Source: Pseudevernia furfuracea (Eukaryota; Ascomycota; Lecanoromycetes; Lecanorales; Parmeliaceae). Taken from it: a DNA stretch of 64,000 nt. Every line of letters starts with the position of its first letter. Position 1 is the stretch's first letter. The position numbers and the translations under genes were made by a program. The notes under the pieces were generated by a model, which was given only the letters and a program-made list of their open reading frames with translations, had not been told where the DNA came from and did not search any database. The DNA lies in NCBI GenBank assembly GCA_022315425.1, contig JAIUPT010000041.1, positions 806,001 through 870,000 on the forward strand. Direction: 5' to 3'. Of this stretch, positions 48,648 through 58,830 are shown one piece after another.

Positions 48648-50529
48648 CTACTGACCCGCGGTACTCTTATTCCTTGGCTTCTTGGATGCTCGCTCGGTTG
48701 TTTGAGTAAAGGAGGTGGTCGGTGTAACTTCTTGCGAGCTAGCTATGCTTGACTGGCTGTTAGCCCCCTCCAGCATCCATGCGGACTCGGCGTTTGATAG
48801 CTGAGAGCTCTGACAACCTAATTGTGAGAAAGAAGCTGACTGTGAGAGGTCGAAGTCTATGTCAGACGGCAACTCATCGATAGCCGAGCAGATCCTTTTG
48901 TACTGAATCGGCATTCAAATATCGTAGACGTTCTTCGTGAATTTGTAGGCCGTCCATTTTTCCTTGCCGTCTAGGGCGATGAAGCTGAACTCATGGACAG
49001 GGTGGCGATAGAAGGTGGTCTTTTCTTCCTCGATGATAGCGTAATGGCCATAGATTCTCACCAACCTGTGATCGTGCGAGATTGAAAAGGCAAGAATTTC
49101 CCGGTGAAGCTCTCTCTCGCGTTTCACAGCTCTGTAGAGTTCGACGACACCTTTTACGGCAATAGTCATACTGTGAGCGTTCTGTCGGTCAGCGACGTCT
49201 AGCGCTGCCGCGCCGCACTTGACCTCGCAGGTGAGGAAGGGAAGGTGCATCCGCGTTGTGGCCATGAAGTAGGTGAACGCCTTGGACCCGATCTCACCCA
49301 CAAAAGGTTCGAGCTTTTTGAGTTGTTCCTCCGTGAACGCAGATCGCCCGAACCCCACGGAGTAGTCGGGTTGCGGACGAGTACCATGAAAAGGGACTGC
49401 GCTGTTCTAGCCTTCGTTGACGCATTCATACAGATGATTGAGGTGCGTGGCGCCGTATGTGGCTAATGTTTGGGCGGAAGGGACAATTAGCGAACTGATG
49501 TCTCGAATGACCATAGCCTCGTTCCTGTTTCGGATATTTTCACAGGTCTTGTCGAATAGATCATCACGAAACAGCGAGTCCCGAGGGACTGTCTGCTCGG
49601 AATAAAGTAACCCCTCCAAATGCTCGTGCTTGCATCCATCCTTGAATTTGCACATGTAGCTGCCCTTTTTCTCTAGACCAATTTCATACTCTAGGGTCCT
49701 GTATTGAGCGCTTTTAACTTCCCGCGGCAGTTGATCGCTGGGTGTCCGAAGGCTGGATTCCGAATTCTTGCGGCGTAGGGAAGACGAGGACTTCTTCCTC
49801 GCAAACAGATGCTGTAAGTGGTGAAAACCGTGCATTGGTCCGATCGGCTCTTTGGCATAAAACTCCCGTTGCCAATCCCTTTGTTCGAACCGTTCTGGAG
49901 ACTTGCCCCTCTCGAAATCTTCTCTGACCTGGCTGTCTTGTTCGAAGTAGTCCTTATGCCACCTCCCCGTCTGAATCCAATATTGGAGAGGTTCAAGGCA
50001 GTTCTCACTGATGTCAGTCACCGCCTCCGGATGTAATTCCCTTTCAGCAGTATAGCTTGAAGGCTTGGTTCGTAGTCGCGTCGAAGGAAGCTGGCCTTGG
50101 GCTGGAGGAGAGCGATGTCCGGCGTCTTGTTCTTCTTGCCCTCGTTTCCGTTTTCGAGAGAACGTGGACGGGTTGTGGAGGATTTGCGGGTGCTGCAGTG
50201 CCTGGATCAGGTCAGCGCTACGACATGATAAGAGGAGCAATGAAGGCACATACTTTTCTGCCCTTGGGGACGTTGCTTGTTGGAGGGGACGGAAGTGTTT
50301 GTACACCCCAGATATGATTACTTTTAGATGAGGATTGCTCGTGAGATTGTTGTATTGCTTTTAAACGTAGGCTTTTGTGAATAGCTTGCCGTTTCTTGAT
50401 ACTTTGAGACATCCCTAAAGGCGGTCAGCGCAAACACTTAATGAAATCGGAGTACTAACCTTGATCCTTTGTTATTGGAAGTTGCCTACCATTCTTCTTG
50501 CTGTTTGACTTTGCTTGACGACGGGCCAT
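48648..50529 (-). pseudogene. DUF7924 family protein, broken only at two Trp codons
   Basis: Exon 1 (50529-50460) starts MARRQAKSNSKKNGRQLP. Intron 50459-50415 (GTTAGT...TTTAG). Exon 2 (50414-50254) carries IKKRQAIHKSLRLKA. Intron 50253-50202 (GTATGT...CCAG). Exon 3 (50201-48648) holds YWIQTGRWHKDYFEQDS, a basic region, then PQPDYSVGFGRSAFTEEQ and LPFLTCEVKCGAAALDVADR: a PD followed by ExK (Glu codon 49226-49224, Lys 49220-49218), the arrangement of PD-(D/E)XK nucleases. It ends RICSAIDELPSDIDF and a Ser-rich basic tail. In about 595 codons the only breaks are TAG at 49407-49409 (NEG-stop-NSAVPF, Trp expected) and TGA at 48912-48914 (VYDI-stop-MPIQYK, Trp expected). Both are single G-to-A changes in TGG. 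The function of DUF7924 is unknown. Confidence 0.85.
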
Positions 50530-50977
50530 GTCGATAGGAATGAGAGGGCAGGTCCTTATGTAGCCGCTGGTGTGAAACAGCACAGTATATTTGCATAAAG
50601 GGGTGGGCAGAAGATGGTGTAGCCAACGGCGCGAAAAGTCTTGGCAAGATGCACTGCTTTGAATAGTGTCGCAGCTAGCTCAGGCAAATGTACAAATGAT
50701 TCATAACTCACTCCTCAGCCGATCCAGCTTTCACTCAGAATTGCTGTTCTAGGATGACCGAGATGAAACAAGGAGTCGTAGCCTAGCTCTCGGTACCGGA
50801 ACAACCTTCCAGCGCGATACCGGAACTGCCTTTATGATTGTTTTCGCAGACCCGTGAGAAAACACCATGGAACCCATTTTAAGTATGACGAACCAGAGCA
50901 TATGTTTCAGCAATCCATCTCAACAGGGTAAGTAACTTCTAGATCAAGCTTTCTCTCTGCCACGTTTTCACAGCTGA
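50530..50977. other. Intergenic region
   Basis: Normal composition with no gene recognised. It includes the 5' flank of the DUF7924 gene and, at 50868-50930, a possible first exon (MEPILSMTNQSI) ending at a GGTAAGTAA donor. It is on the strand of the next ORF, but its phase does not fit that frame without passing a TGA. Confidence 0.35.
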
Positions 50978-51352
50978 CCACACCTCGATCCTACTGAGAC
51001 TTACCACGTCTTCGACTCCAAGCTCGACCTCGAATCGAATCCTACTACTAAAGCCTCGAAACCCCGAAAGCGCCGTCGTTCTGATAACTCCGAGGTCAAA
51101 GTTGAATCTGATACCAAGAGAAATCGAGCGGAAGACAAGTACTTGAAATATTTGCACCTACGAATTTGTCAGTTGAAGGATCTATTCAACAACGCAAACT
51201 GTCACGCCGGTCACGATCCTCAGCCTACACCAGAGACCTTGGGAATCGGCGAACTCGTTGCTAGCTTGAAGAAGATAAATCACATCAAAAGTAGCTTCCG
51301 CACCTTTACAGAGACTGCTAGGATAAGGTGCTTTGCTTATGTTACTCCTTAG
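50978..51352 (+). CDS. Hypothetical basic protein, 3' exon
   Basis: Open frame of 124 codons ending at TAG 51350-51352, preceded by TGA 50975-50977 and probably an intron acceptor (TTTTCACAG, 50965-50973). It reads DPTETYHVFDSKLDLES, a basic cluster KASKPRKRRRSD that looks like a nuclear localisation signal, then KYLKYLHLRICQLKDLF and ETLGIGELVASLKKINHI. I do not recognise the family. The TGA just after the acceptor may be a former TGG, as elsewhere in the window, in which case the gene is broken. Confidence 0.4.
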   Translation, partial: PHLDPTETYHVFDSKLDLESNPTTKASKPRKRRRSDNSEVKVESDTKRNRAEDKYLKYLHLRICQLKDLFNNANCHAGHDPQPTPETLGIGELVASLKKINHIKSSFRTFTETARIRCFAYVTP

Positions 51353-51639
51353 TATTGATCCCAGCTATCAACACCTAAGGATTTTGGATCTTCGTTATGT
51401 ATCTGTACCTAAATTAATAATGTCTTTTGGAAGAGAGACTGTTCAACAACCAACGTTTGGTTTGACATCTCTCCGTTAGGAGGCTGTAGGGATTTTGGTT
51501 GTCTGGCTGTTTTATACGCTCTCTCTGCATAATTACCGCTCTCACCTTCTCTTCTGACCAATTTTCCTTCACCATTGCCTTCCATTCGCCTGTGGGTCTC
51601 TTCCTTAGCTTGCCTCGGTCGTACTTTTGCCAGGTTGCC

Positions 51640-51895
51640 CTACACTACATCCCGTTCCTCGACCATCTCTCTTACAACTTTCTTCTTGAGACGCTGGGTG
51701 ACGCTCGGATCGCTCTCCACTAGGTGATCTGTTTTGGCTCTACGGGATATCAAAATTCTTATCGTCTTCGTGTGACCCTGCCTGACTGCTATATCCAGAG
51801 ACGTTAACCTATGTTCTTCTCTAATCTCTATGTTGGCCCCTTTCATCAATAGGATCTTGATCATTGTGCTACTGCCCACCCTTTCCCTCCGAAGC
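51640..51895 (-). pseudogene. Ankyrin-repeat fragment
   Basis: The minus strand reads IKILLMKGANIEIREEHRLT then SLDIAVRQGHTKTIRILISR, about one and a half ankyrin repeats (G-A-x-I, T-L-x-x-A-x-x-x-G-H motifs), ending after a charged stretch at 51640. An upstream in-frame TAG lies near 51895. It is too short for a functional ankyrin domain and is probably a relic of an NLR-like gene. Plus-strand ORFs over this DNA are antisense shadows. Confidence 0.6.
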
Positions 51896-51999
51896 TCCTA
51901 ACGAGAGTTTATATTGACGCAAAGCTCAAAGGCTGACCCTACTACCTTAATGTGGATAAATCTATCATCCCCGACTATCGAACCATAATGTCTCAGTCT

Positions 52000-53012
52000 T
52001 TATGTTATCTCCTCGGGGTCTTCTTGAGGTTCAAACCGACCAGCCAGCTCCTTTACTTCGTGGCCAATCTTCATCGCAGACAATAACAGCTCGTAGTGAA
52101 TATTTATATCTGATTCTCGTATCAAGAAGATCGTGTAGGTGCTATCGGCGATCACAGCCTCGTAACACTGTTCGAGAGTCAGCATGCGAAGCTCGGCGTT
52201 GAAAAGCCTCCATTTTCTCCGTACCCAATTCATCGCCACCTTCTCGATTTCGAAGAAATTGAAGCGTTCGATTGTGTGGGCTGATGCGGGTTTCCAGATG
52301 CCTCCATCACAACAATTGAAATTGATGCGAACCGTCGTGCTGTTGGAGACTTCCTCCAGTCGGACTGCTGGACTTGCCAAAATATCTTCTCCGGGTTGTA
52401 GGTCTATATCCTGATCCGTGTCCAACAACTCGTCCAGTCCAATCCTTTGCTGATCCTCTAGACTTGGTCTTTGTAGTGCTTCCCCTTCCCCGCGCTCTTG
52501 TGCTTGCTCTCCCAGAGTCTTTGAATATTGCTTCTTGAGCTTGAGCCTTTGGGATCGCGCCCGATTGGTTTCTCTGGCCCGGATTTGTCTGGCCTGTTGT
52601 TGTTTCGCTTTTTCTTCCCAGTCTCGCTTCTCTCGCTCCTGCCTCTCCATCTTCTGCCTTTCTAGCTCTTGTGCATCTCGTTCCTCCCTTTCCTGTTCCT
52701 CCCTCTCTTGTTCCTCCCTCTCTTGTTCCTCCCTCTCTTGTTCCTCCCTCTCTTGTTCCTCCCTTTCCAGGTCCTGCGCCAATTGTACCGCCTCTTCCCT
52801 TGGGTACACTTCCTCCAAAGACAAGGGTGATGCTTTTGCGAAGAACGCAGAATAGATGGACTTCGGCACGAAGAACGACGTAATGCCCTCGCCTTGCTGC
52901 TCATCCCTGCTGTCTAGGTGATTGATAAAGAAGTACTCGCCATCTTCCAAGTACTCTTCCACCTTTGGTAGCCCACATCTCGATTTCTTTGCGACTCCTG
53001 CGTGGAAAGCTG
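52000..53012 (-). pseudogene. DUF3723 protein, 5'-truncated copy
   Basis: C-terminal part of a DUF3723 protein. The frame opens after a stop near 53015 and reads KKSRCGLPKVEEYLEDGEYF then ITSFFVPKSIYSAFFAK. A charged coiled coil follows, made of repeated EREEQ units and RQEREKRDWEEKAKQQQARQ. The conserved C-terminal block reads VRINFN, then FNFFEIEKVAMNWVRRKWRL and LRMLTLEQCYEAVIADSTYT. From 52962 to 52000 the frame is open for 320 codons. The N-terminal half of the family (present in the decayed plus-strand copy at 16.9-18.3 kb) is missing, so the gene is truncated. It lies directly downstream of the casein kinase pseudogene on the same strand. Confidence 0.75.
52681..52775 (-). repeat. 15-bp tandem repeat coding EREEQ
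   Basis: Six or so copies of TTCCTCCCTCTCTTG (plus strand) coding a repeated Glu-Arg-Glu-Glu-Gln coiled-coil segment on the minus strand. It lies inside the truncated DUF3723 gene. The decayed copy has a similar charged repeat at 18760-18930. Confidence 0.85.
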
Positions 53013-53150
53013 GGATGCATTAAGAGTTCGGATTGGACCGGTGTCATTCATCCAAAGCCTTTCGGTGATCGATGCAGCTTTCAGCTAAGCCGAGCACGTT
53101 GTCTCTTTATATCCAAACCGATCTGCCGTGACCTTATAGCTATTGCTTTG

Positions 53151-54339
53151 TCAACCCCAATACGCTCCCCTCTGAACCTCCCTCCGGCAAGGCATCTCGC
53201 CTTGCAATCCCTTCCTTCTCAGATATTCGAGGATGGTCCAATCATACACATGATCATAATCAAAGCCCTCGCGCACGAAGAGATCACGGAAGATTTTGCG
53301 TAGATAGGAATATTTCGGTTTCTCGTTAAAATCAAGAGAACGCATGTAGTCGAAATAAACCGCAAATTCCTGAGGGAGATCCTCGCACAGATCCTCTATA
53401 TTGATCCTTCTCTTTTCCTCCAAGATAAGTTCTTCCTTTTGCGTCTGATCTGTGGCCATGAGACCTTACCATGGGAGAGAGCCCCGAAGGAAGTAGAGAA
53501 GCATGTACCCGAGAGATTCCAAATCATCGCAGCAATGTTGCACTTGACTAGGCGTTAGTCTTCGCGCAGCAAGAATCGAGGATATCACACCTATCAACAA
53601 CTAAATGACCATTAATGCTGGCAAAACGGGCCGTGCCAATTAAATGTGGATTCCGAGCACGACCGGTGTTGACCTGAGCAGTAAGGCGTTTCGTGGCGAG
53701 GCCCAAATCCGTCACATAAACCCGATTCCCTTGCTTCCCCACACCCATCAAGAAGTTCTCGGGTTTGATGTCTCGATGGATGACACGCTTGGAATGCATA
53801 TATTCCAGACGATGAATGAGCTGGTCGGCGAGGATCAACACGGTGTTGAGAGAGAACTTGCGACCGCAGAAGTTGAACAGGTCTTCCAGACTCGGTTCCA
53901 GAAGATCAAACACCATCGCGTTATATTCGCATTCCGTCTCATAAGCGTGAACTCGTGGAATACCGACACCGTCAGAAAGGGATCGATAGTTATCAGCTTC
54001 GCCTTCCAGTAAGGAGGGATTGATGGATACGTGTTCGAGTTTGATAGCGACGTCTTCATCGGTATCGATGTTGGTTTCTGGCGTGTGATGAGCCTCAAGA
54101 AGTGGCTTGGGCTATCCGTATCTGTCATCTATGTACACAGCGCCGAAGCTGCCCCCACCGATCCTCCTTTGCAGCCGATACTTACTGGCGATACATAAAT
54201 CCTGATGAGGTGTCAGTACATCGTGGCAATGTCTTGTCAGGGATAGGTGAGAGGCAAGATCGAAGAGCACAACATACTCACCAAGTTCCTCATTTGCGAA
54301 TCCGGTAGACGTGGGTGCAGGCTTGAAGCTGCAGTGCAT
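53151..54339 (-). pseudogene. Casein kinase 1 family protein kinase with two nonsense codons
   Basis: CK1-type Ser/Thr kinase. The glycine loop SKYRLQRRIGGGSFGAVYI (about 54180) is followed by TAG (54112-54114), then VAIKLEH (catalytic Lys) and MVFDLLEPSLEDLFNFC. The CK1 catalytic loop is VIHRDIKPENFLMGVG (about 53790), then TDLGLA, and the CK1-specific LIGTARFASINGHL in place of APE. A 43-bp intron lies at 53590-53548 (GTGTGA...CCTAG, phase 2), then CCDDLESLGYMLLYFLRGSL and PW-stop (TAA 53468-53466, where Gln is expected), then DLPQEFAVYFDYMRSLDF, YSYLRKIFRDLFVREGFDYD and DWTILEY. Apart from the two stops the kinase is well preserved. It ends at 53151; the DUF3723 fragment follows in a different frame. 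Confidence 0.85.
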
Positions 54340-54597
54340 AAGGTGCTCACACTATCATTTCGATGGGACGAGGAATCAAAAGGTGTGGGTGGTTATTCGG
54401 CGCATACATATATTTAGCGTTTTCCAGGCAGCAGCCATTCCGTTGATTGGCTATCAACCCCGCAATCCAAAATGACTCACACGCTAGCATGGTCGTCGGA
54501 AGCGCGCGCTATCTGCATCTCGTTCTTGATTGTTCATCATTCACTGAAAAAAGACGTGTTATAAGTCTGAGATTCATTGCCTTTAGAGAAAATTTCA

Positions 54598-56142
54598 ATG
54601 CCTTACAGTCGAAAGCGACAGCTGTATATTGAAGCAGAGTCTACGATTGACTCTTTATCGTCGCTCATCGCTAAACGACGAAAGCTCGAGAAGCAGCAAC
54701 GACACAGAACACTCAGCTAATTTTGAGATAATTTGTCACGATAATGACTTACTTCTCGTATTCTTCGAGAATTTGATCGAAGAATAGAGTGATCTGCTGC
54801 TTCTTTATCGCCTGATCGAACTAATAAAAAAGACATTGATCTTACATAGCTCAAGCGCTTCGCAAGACACGATGAATCAAGTCTTGAGTATCTGAGAGCT
54901 GTAAGTTCCATTCAACCCTTTTGAAATTGCCTTTTGACTCTATGTCAGTATTCAGAATTCGAAACCGTCGTTTCTTTCAATCGAACGATGTCGTCAAGTC
55001 AATCGGGCTCTCGGAAACGAGTCAAGACTGAAAGAGAATCGAATATTTTCTCGAAGATCAAGAAATTCTCTGTCTACGACGGTGGCTTCGAGCAGCATCT
55101 CATCGATTATGATATCTATTCTAAAGACTATGATAATGTCAGGAATTTATAAGAACCGCACAACTGGGAGAAGATAAACGCAAGACTAGCACTATCTCGA
55201 GCCTCCCTATTATCATCACGCTTCACTCGTGAAGCATTTCTAGATTTCAGAGCGAAGAATCAAGAAGCATTAACTGAAAACACTATAATAAGTCAGACAT
55301 TTTCGATCATTGCTGACATCGTCGACATTTCATTTCAGAAGAACCTTCTCTTCGAAAATCTCAAACATCTAATCGATGACTTTATTATCAAGGTCAAGTC
55401 AGACTGTTACGATGGAAGTCATTCGACGAATCTTAATAAGCAGATTCGAAAAGAGCTAGAATCTTATATCGTGTCGTCGACGAATATCGCTATATCGTAC
55501 TTGCTCAACTTCTTCACGAAGGGAAAAGAACTTAATAAGAATATCGTCGTGTGTAAGCGACAAGCTTTATATGACGGTGCTTTAGGTGCCCGTGAAATAC
55601 ATGAGCTTCGGTTATACGTTGACTCAGGGACGACTTACGACAACAACGCGTATACGATCACGTCGACTTATCACGACGGCTCTGAAATTCTTATCATGTA
55701 TATAATCCACCTCGCCCCCTTCAAAGATTCTAAGACTTCTATCGAATATCGTATAACTCAACTAAATTCGTTTACTATAATCGGCAATTCAGATTATTTT
55801 CGATAAGAAGCTAGCGCTTTAAGAAACGCTAGAGACTAAGCGAAAGAGAAACGAGAAGAGCTTATGATTGCGACAAACGACAAGATATCAGATACGAAAT
55901 ATTCAGATCTAATTTTATTCACGTAGAGCTTTGTATTATTGTTATCGAACGAGGTCACTTACTTAGAATCTAAGACGTCAATTGACGAGCTTACTCTAAA
56001 CGTTGATACGTTTATTAGCTTCAGTCATAGAACTTCGATTAGAGCTCAAACGAATCTTTCATTTAAAGTCTTCTCGAATCGACAATTCATAAAAGCGTCT
56101 CAAGTCAAGAAGAGATCTAACAGGAGATCTGAAGCCTTATAA
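54598..56142 (+). pseudogene. PD-(D/E)XK-like fungal family, RIP-decayed
   Basis: The start is ATG 54598 (MPYSRKRQLYIEAESTIDS). Further on: FSVYDGGFEQHLIDYDIY (55065), EPHNWEKINARLALSRASLL, FTREAFLDFRAKNQEALTE, then VKSDCYDGSHSTNLNKQIR (55395) and SYLLNFFTKGKELNKN with KRQALYDGALGAREIHELR (55495-55610), NNAYTITSTYHDGSE and FSHRTSIRAQTN. In less damaged relatives I expect KPDFYDG and FFTEAKG, a PD...ExK nuclease-like signature; here the Pro is Ser and the Glu is Lys. At least ten in-frame stops, several at expected Trp or Gln codons. Function of the family is unknown; it is often expanded in Pezizomycotina. Confidence 0.65.
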
Positions 56143-56169
56143 GTCATCTATAAAGAACTCAGACTCTAG

Positions 56170-58830
56170 TGCAAAGAGGCACATCTACGACGATGATGAC
56201 GTGCGAAAACTGATTTATTAGCACAACTCGCTTCAGCTGTCGTGCATTATCGATAACACGGATTCTATCGCAGAATCATGCAGAAGTGATGCGCAATCTT
56301 CGAGTATAAGACGTCCTTGACTCCTCTTATCTGGACCGGTCATTGAACTACTTGACGCCCTCTCCTCATCAGTAAGTATCAGCACCTGTTCAGATACGGA
56401 GCCCGTGAAAGGAAAGAGACTCACTTGATGACCCAAGTTGCCGACGGTAGAGAGTGTGGATGTATACTCAGAACCCTATGCTTTCTTCTTTCCCTTCAGT
56501 GCTCGCTGATATATCTTCTCGACCTCAGCCATCTTGCCCTGATCAGCATAGAGGCTGCTCAAGTTGTCGACGATAGAGAGTGTGAATGTATGCTCAGAAC
56601 CTCATGCTTTCTCGTTTCCCTTCAGTATTCGCTGATATATCTTCTCGACCTCAGTCATCTTGTCCTGATTAGTATAGAGACTGTTCAAGTTGTCGACGAT
56701 AGAGAGTGTGAATATATGCTTAGAACCTTATGCTTTCTTCTTTTTCTTTAGTGTCCGCTGATATATCTTCTCGATCTCAGTTATCTTGCTCTGATTAGTA
56801 TAGAGATTGCTTAAGTTGTTAACGATAGAGAATGTGAATATATGCTTAGAACTCTATACTTTCTTCTTTTTCTTCAGTGCTCGCTGATATATCTTCTCGA
56901 CCTCAGTTATCTTGTTCTAATCAGCATAGAGGTTGCTCAAGTTGTTAACGATGTTGAGTGTAAATATATACTTAGAACTCTATGCTTTCTTCTTTCTCTT
57001 CAGTGTTCGCTGATATATCTTCTCGACCTCAGTCATCTTGTTCTGATTCTTATAGAGAATGCTCAAATTGTTGACGATGTCGAGTGTGAATATATGCTTA
57101 GAACCCTATGCTTTCTCGTATCCCTTTAGTGTTCGCTGATATATCTTCTCGATCTCAGTCATCTTGCTCTGATTAGCATAGAGATCGCTCAGATTATAAA
57201 AAGCATCATCAATATCTTGATTCTCGATTGCACTAGAAACATTGACGATGAAGAGTTATTATATATATCGATTTATATGAGAGAGCAAGCGCTGCTGTAT
57301 TAGTCAATACTCTAACTCTATTTGTTTAGAAGCAGCAAACTCAACGATTCTTATAATTAATATTATCAGCTTAAGCTTATCTCTACTAATAGACTCGAGA
57401 TATTAATCGTGAACAATCGAATAAATCGAATAGCTCTCGATGTCTTGATGTGATTCAATTAGTAAATAGATAAGTAGCTTCTTAATTATTCTTTTAAAGT
57501 CTATCTCACTGCGAACAAGATCTTGTAATTAGATCGGGTCTTTAAAGTCTCGGCTGTCGCGCTTTAATAGCTTAAACTATAGATCTTGATTATTAAGATA
57601 GACTCAAAGCTAAAGAAGCTTGATAGCTATGAAATTGAATTGCTTAACACGTTCGTATAAGATACTTCAAGTCGTTTCTACACTCTTATTCGCATAATTA
57701 CGTAGTCGAGATACGTCGATCTGAAGCTCTAATTAAAAGGTGTTATAGAGTCGTAGATATCGCGTACAACTTGTCTTCGTCTCTTGTATGTATCGATCGA
57801 CCTAAACGAGAGCTAACGAAAGCTCTTTTAATCTTTTCAGAAGACTATCTATATCTGAACATCGATTAGTTCAAGTTCAATATGTGAAAGACGATTATCG
57901 AAAGACAGGATTATCAGAAGTCGACTGAAGCTGAAGTGAATTGTTCATGAGGATTCGAAGAGCTTGTTTCGACCCAACCCTCGTTATCTTTGTCGTCGTC
58001 TCGAATGCTTCAAGGTGAGAAAGGCGTATGATAATTAGTATAAAGCCTTGATCGACAGCTAAGAGAGAGAACTCGATATTATACGTCTGGAAATCTTTCA
58101 CTTCTGTATCGTAATCTCGATCGACGTTGTTCAAGACGATTAGTTATCGACAGTTGTCTTCGAGAGCTAGTCATCGTCGAATAGTATTCGCTTTTTTCGC
58201 TGTCTCTTGATCGTGTTCGATGACTCTAACGATTGATCTCTGTAGATTATCAATTCGTGCATATGCGACAAACGCTATAAGACTCTAGAAGAGCGTGTCT
58301 TTGCTGTTATTATTGAGTCATAGAATCGCACTGTAGATCGCTTGATGTTTGCGACAATATGTTATGACTAATTGCGTTTTATCGATATCATCAAGGTTAT
58401 ATAAGATATGAATCTTTCGCTCGTTCTGCGAGTCTGACGACAGCAGAGAATGCTCTATCTGCTTCATCTCTGTATCTCGATCGACGAAATTGTTAGCGAC
58501 GGATAGATCGATGAGATGGAATTGCACTCGAAAATCATCGTGTTCTATAGCAGAGTGTCTATTAGACTTGAATCATTACTAATCTGATATCGTCTATCAG
58601 AGAAAGTGATCTATCTATCTGTCACACTATCTATCTTGATCACGTCTCTTAATTAGTTGAGGCGATTCTTTCATTATCTTCTCGATCACTTCGCAGATCG
58701 TCTGAAAATTCTCTTTCTTCGATTTTTCGAATTTGTTCATATTGAAGTGATCTCGCGAAAGGGAGTACTTCTTCGTTGACTCGCTCTGATCGAGACACTT
58801 CGAACTCTCGTCGATCACGAATTTCTTTGC
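56170..58830 (-). pseudogene. NLR-D: NB-ARC - TPR, RIP-decayed with a TPR array
   Basis: The minus strand reads PxxDLSVANNFVDRD then HILYNLDDIDKTQLVITY at 58500-58340. This is the Walker A region, normally YGLGGIGKTQL, with every Gly-Gly changed to Asp/Asn. NNVDRDYDTEVKDFQTYNIE and ILIIIRLSHLEAFETTTKI (58130-57980) are the kinase-2 and RNBS-B regions of NB-ARC. Six 126-bp TPR units occupy 56430-57235. The C-terminus (56436-56233) is unmutated and Ser-rich. The N-terminal effector domain upstream of 58550 was not identified (a Lys/Glu-rich segment at 58818-58627). Damage is strong over the NB-ARC and fades through the TPR array toward the 3' end. Confidence 0.8.
56430..57235 (-). repeat. Six tandem 126-bp TPR units
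   Basis: The landmark GCTGATATATCTTCTCGA(C/T)CTC occurs at 56505, 56631, 56757, 56883, 57009 and 57135, exactly 126 bp apart. Each unit codes one 42-residue kinesin-light-chain-type TPR on the minus strand (EVEKIYQRALK, then a G-E---TL--V-NL--LYADQGKM pattern). C-to-T and G-to-A changes increase from the first unit (56.45 kb) to the later ones. Confidence 0.9.

Noticed and set aside
42957..50529. In-frame TGA at conserved Trp positions could mean TGA codes Trp in this nucleus
   Set aside because: TGG is used for Trp in the same genes, TAG and TAA also replace Trp, and neighbouring Gly and Glu codons show the same G-to-A change, so mutation explains it better.
52535..52883. Plus-strand Ser/Cys-rich and Pro-rich ORFs
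   Set aside because: Antisense of the EREEQ coiled-coil repeat of the DUF3723 fragment.
56425..57129. Plus-strand ORFs with a repeated YLLDLSHLVLISIE motif, possibly membrane helices
   Set aside because: This is the antisense of the TPR array; the minus strand gives the TPR consensus.
56430..57235. Regularly spaced repeats as a CRISPR array
   Set aside because: Units are contiguous 126-bp coding repeats without unique spacers, and the genome is eukaryotic.
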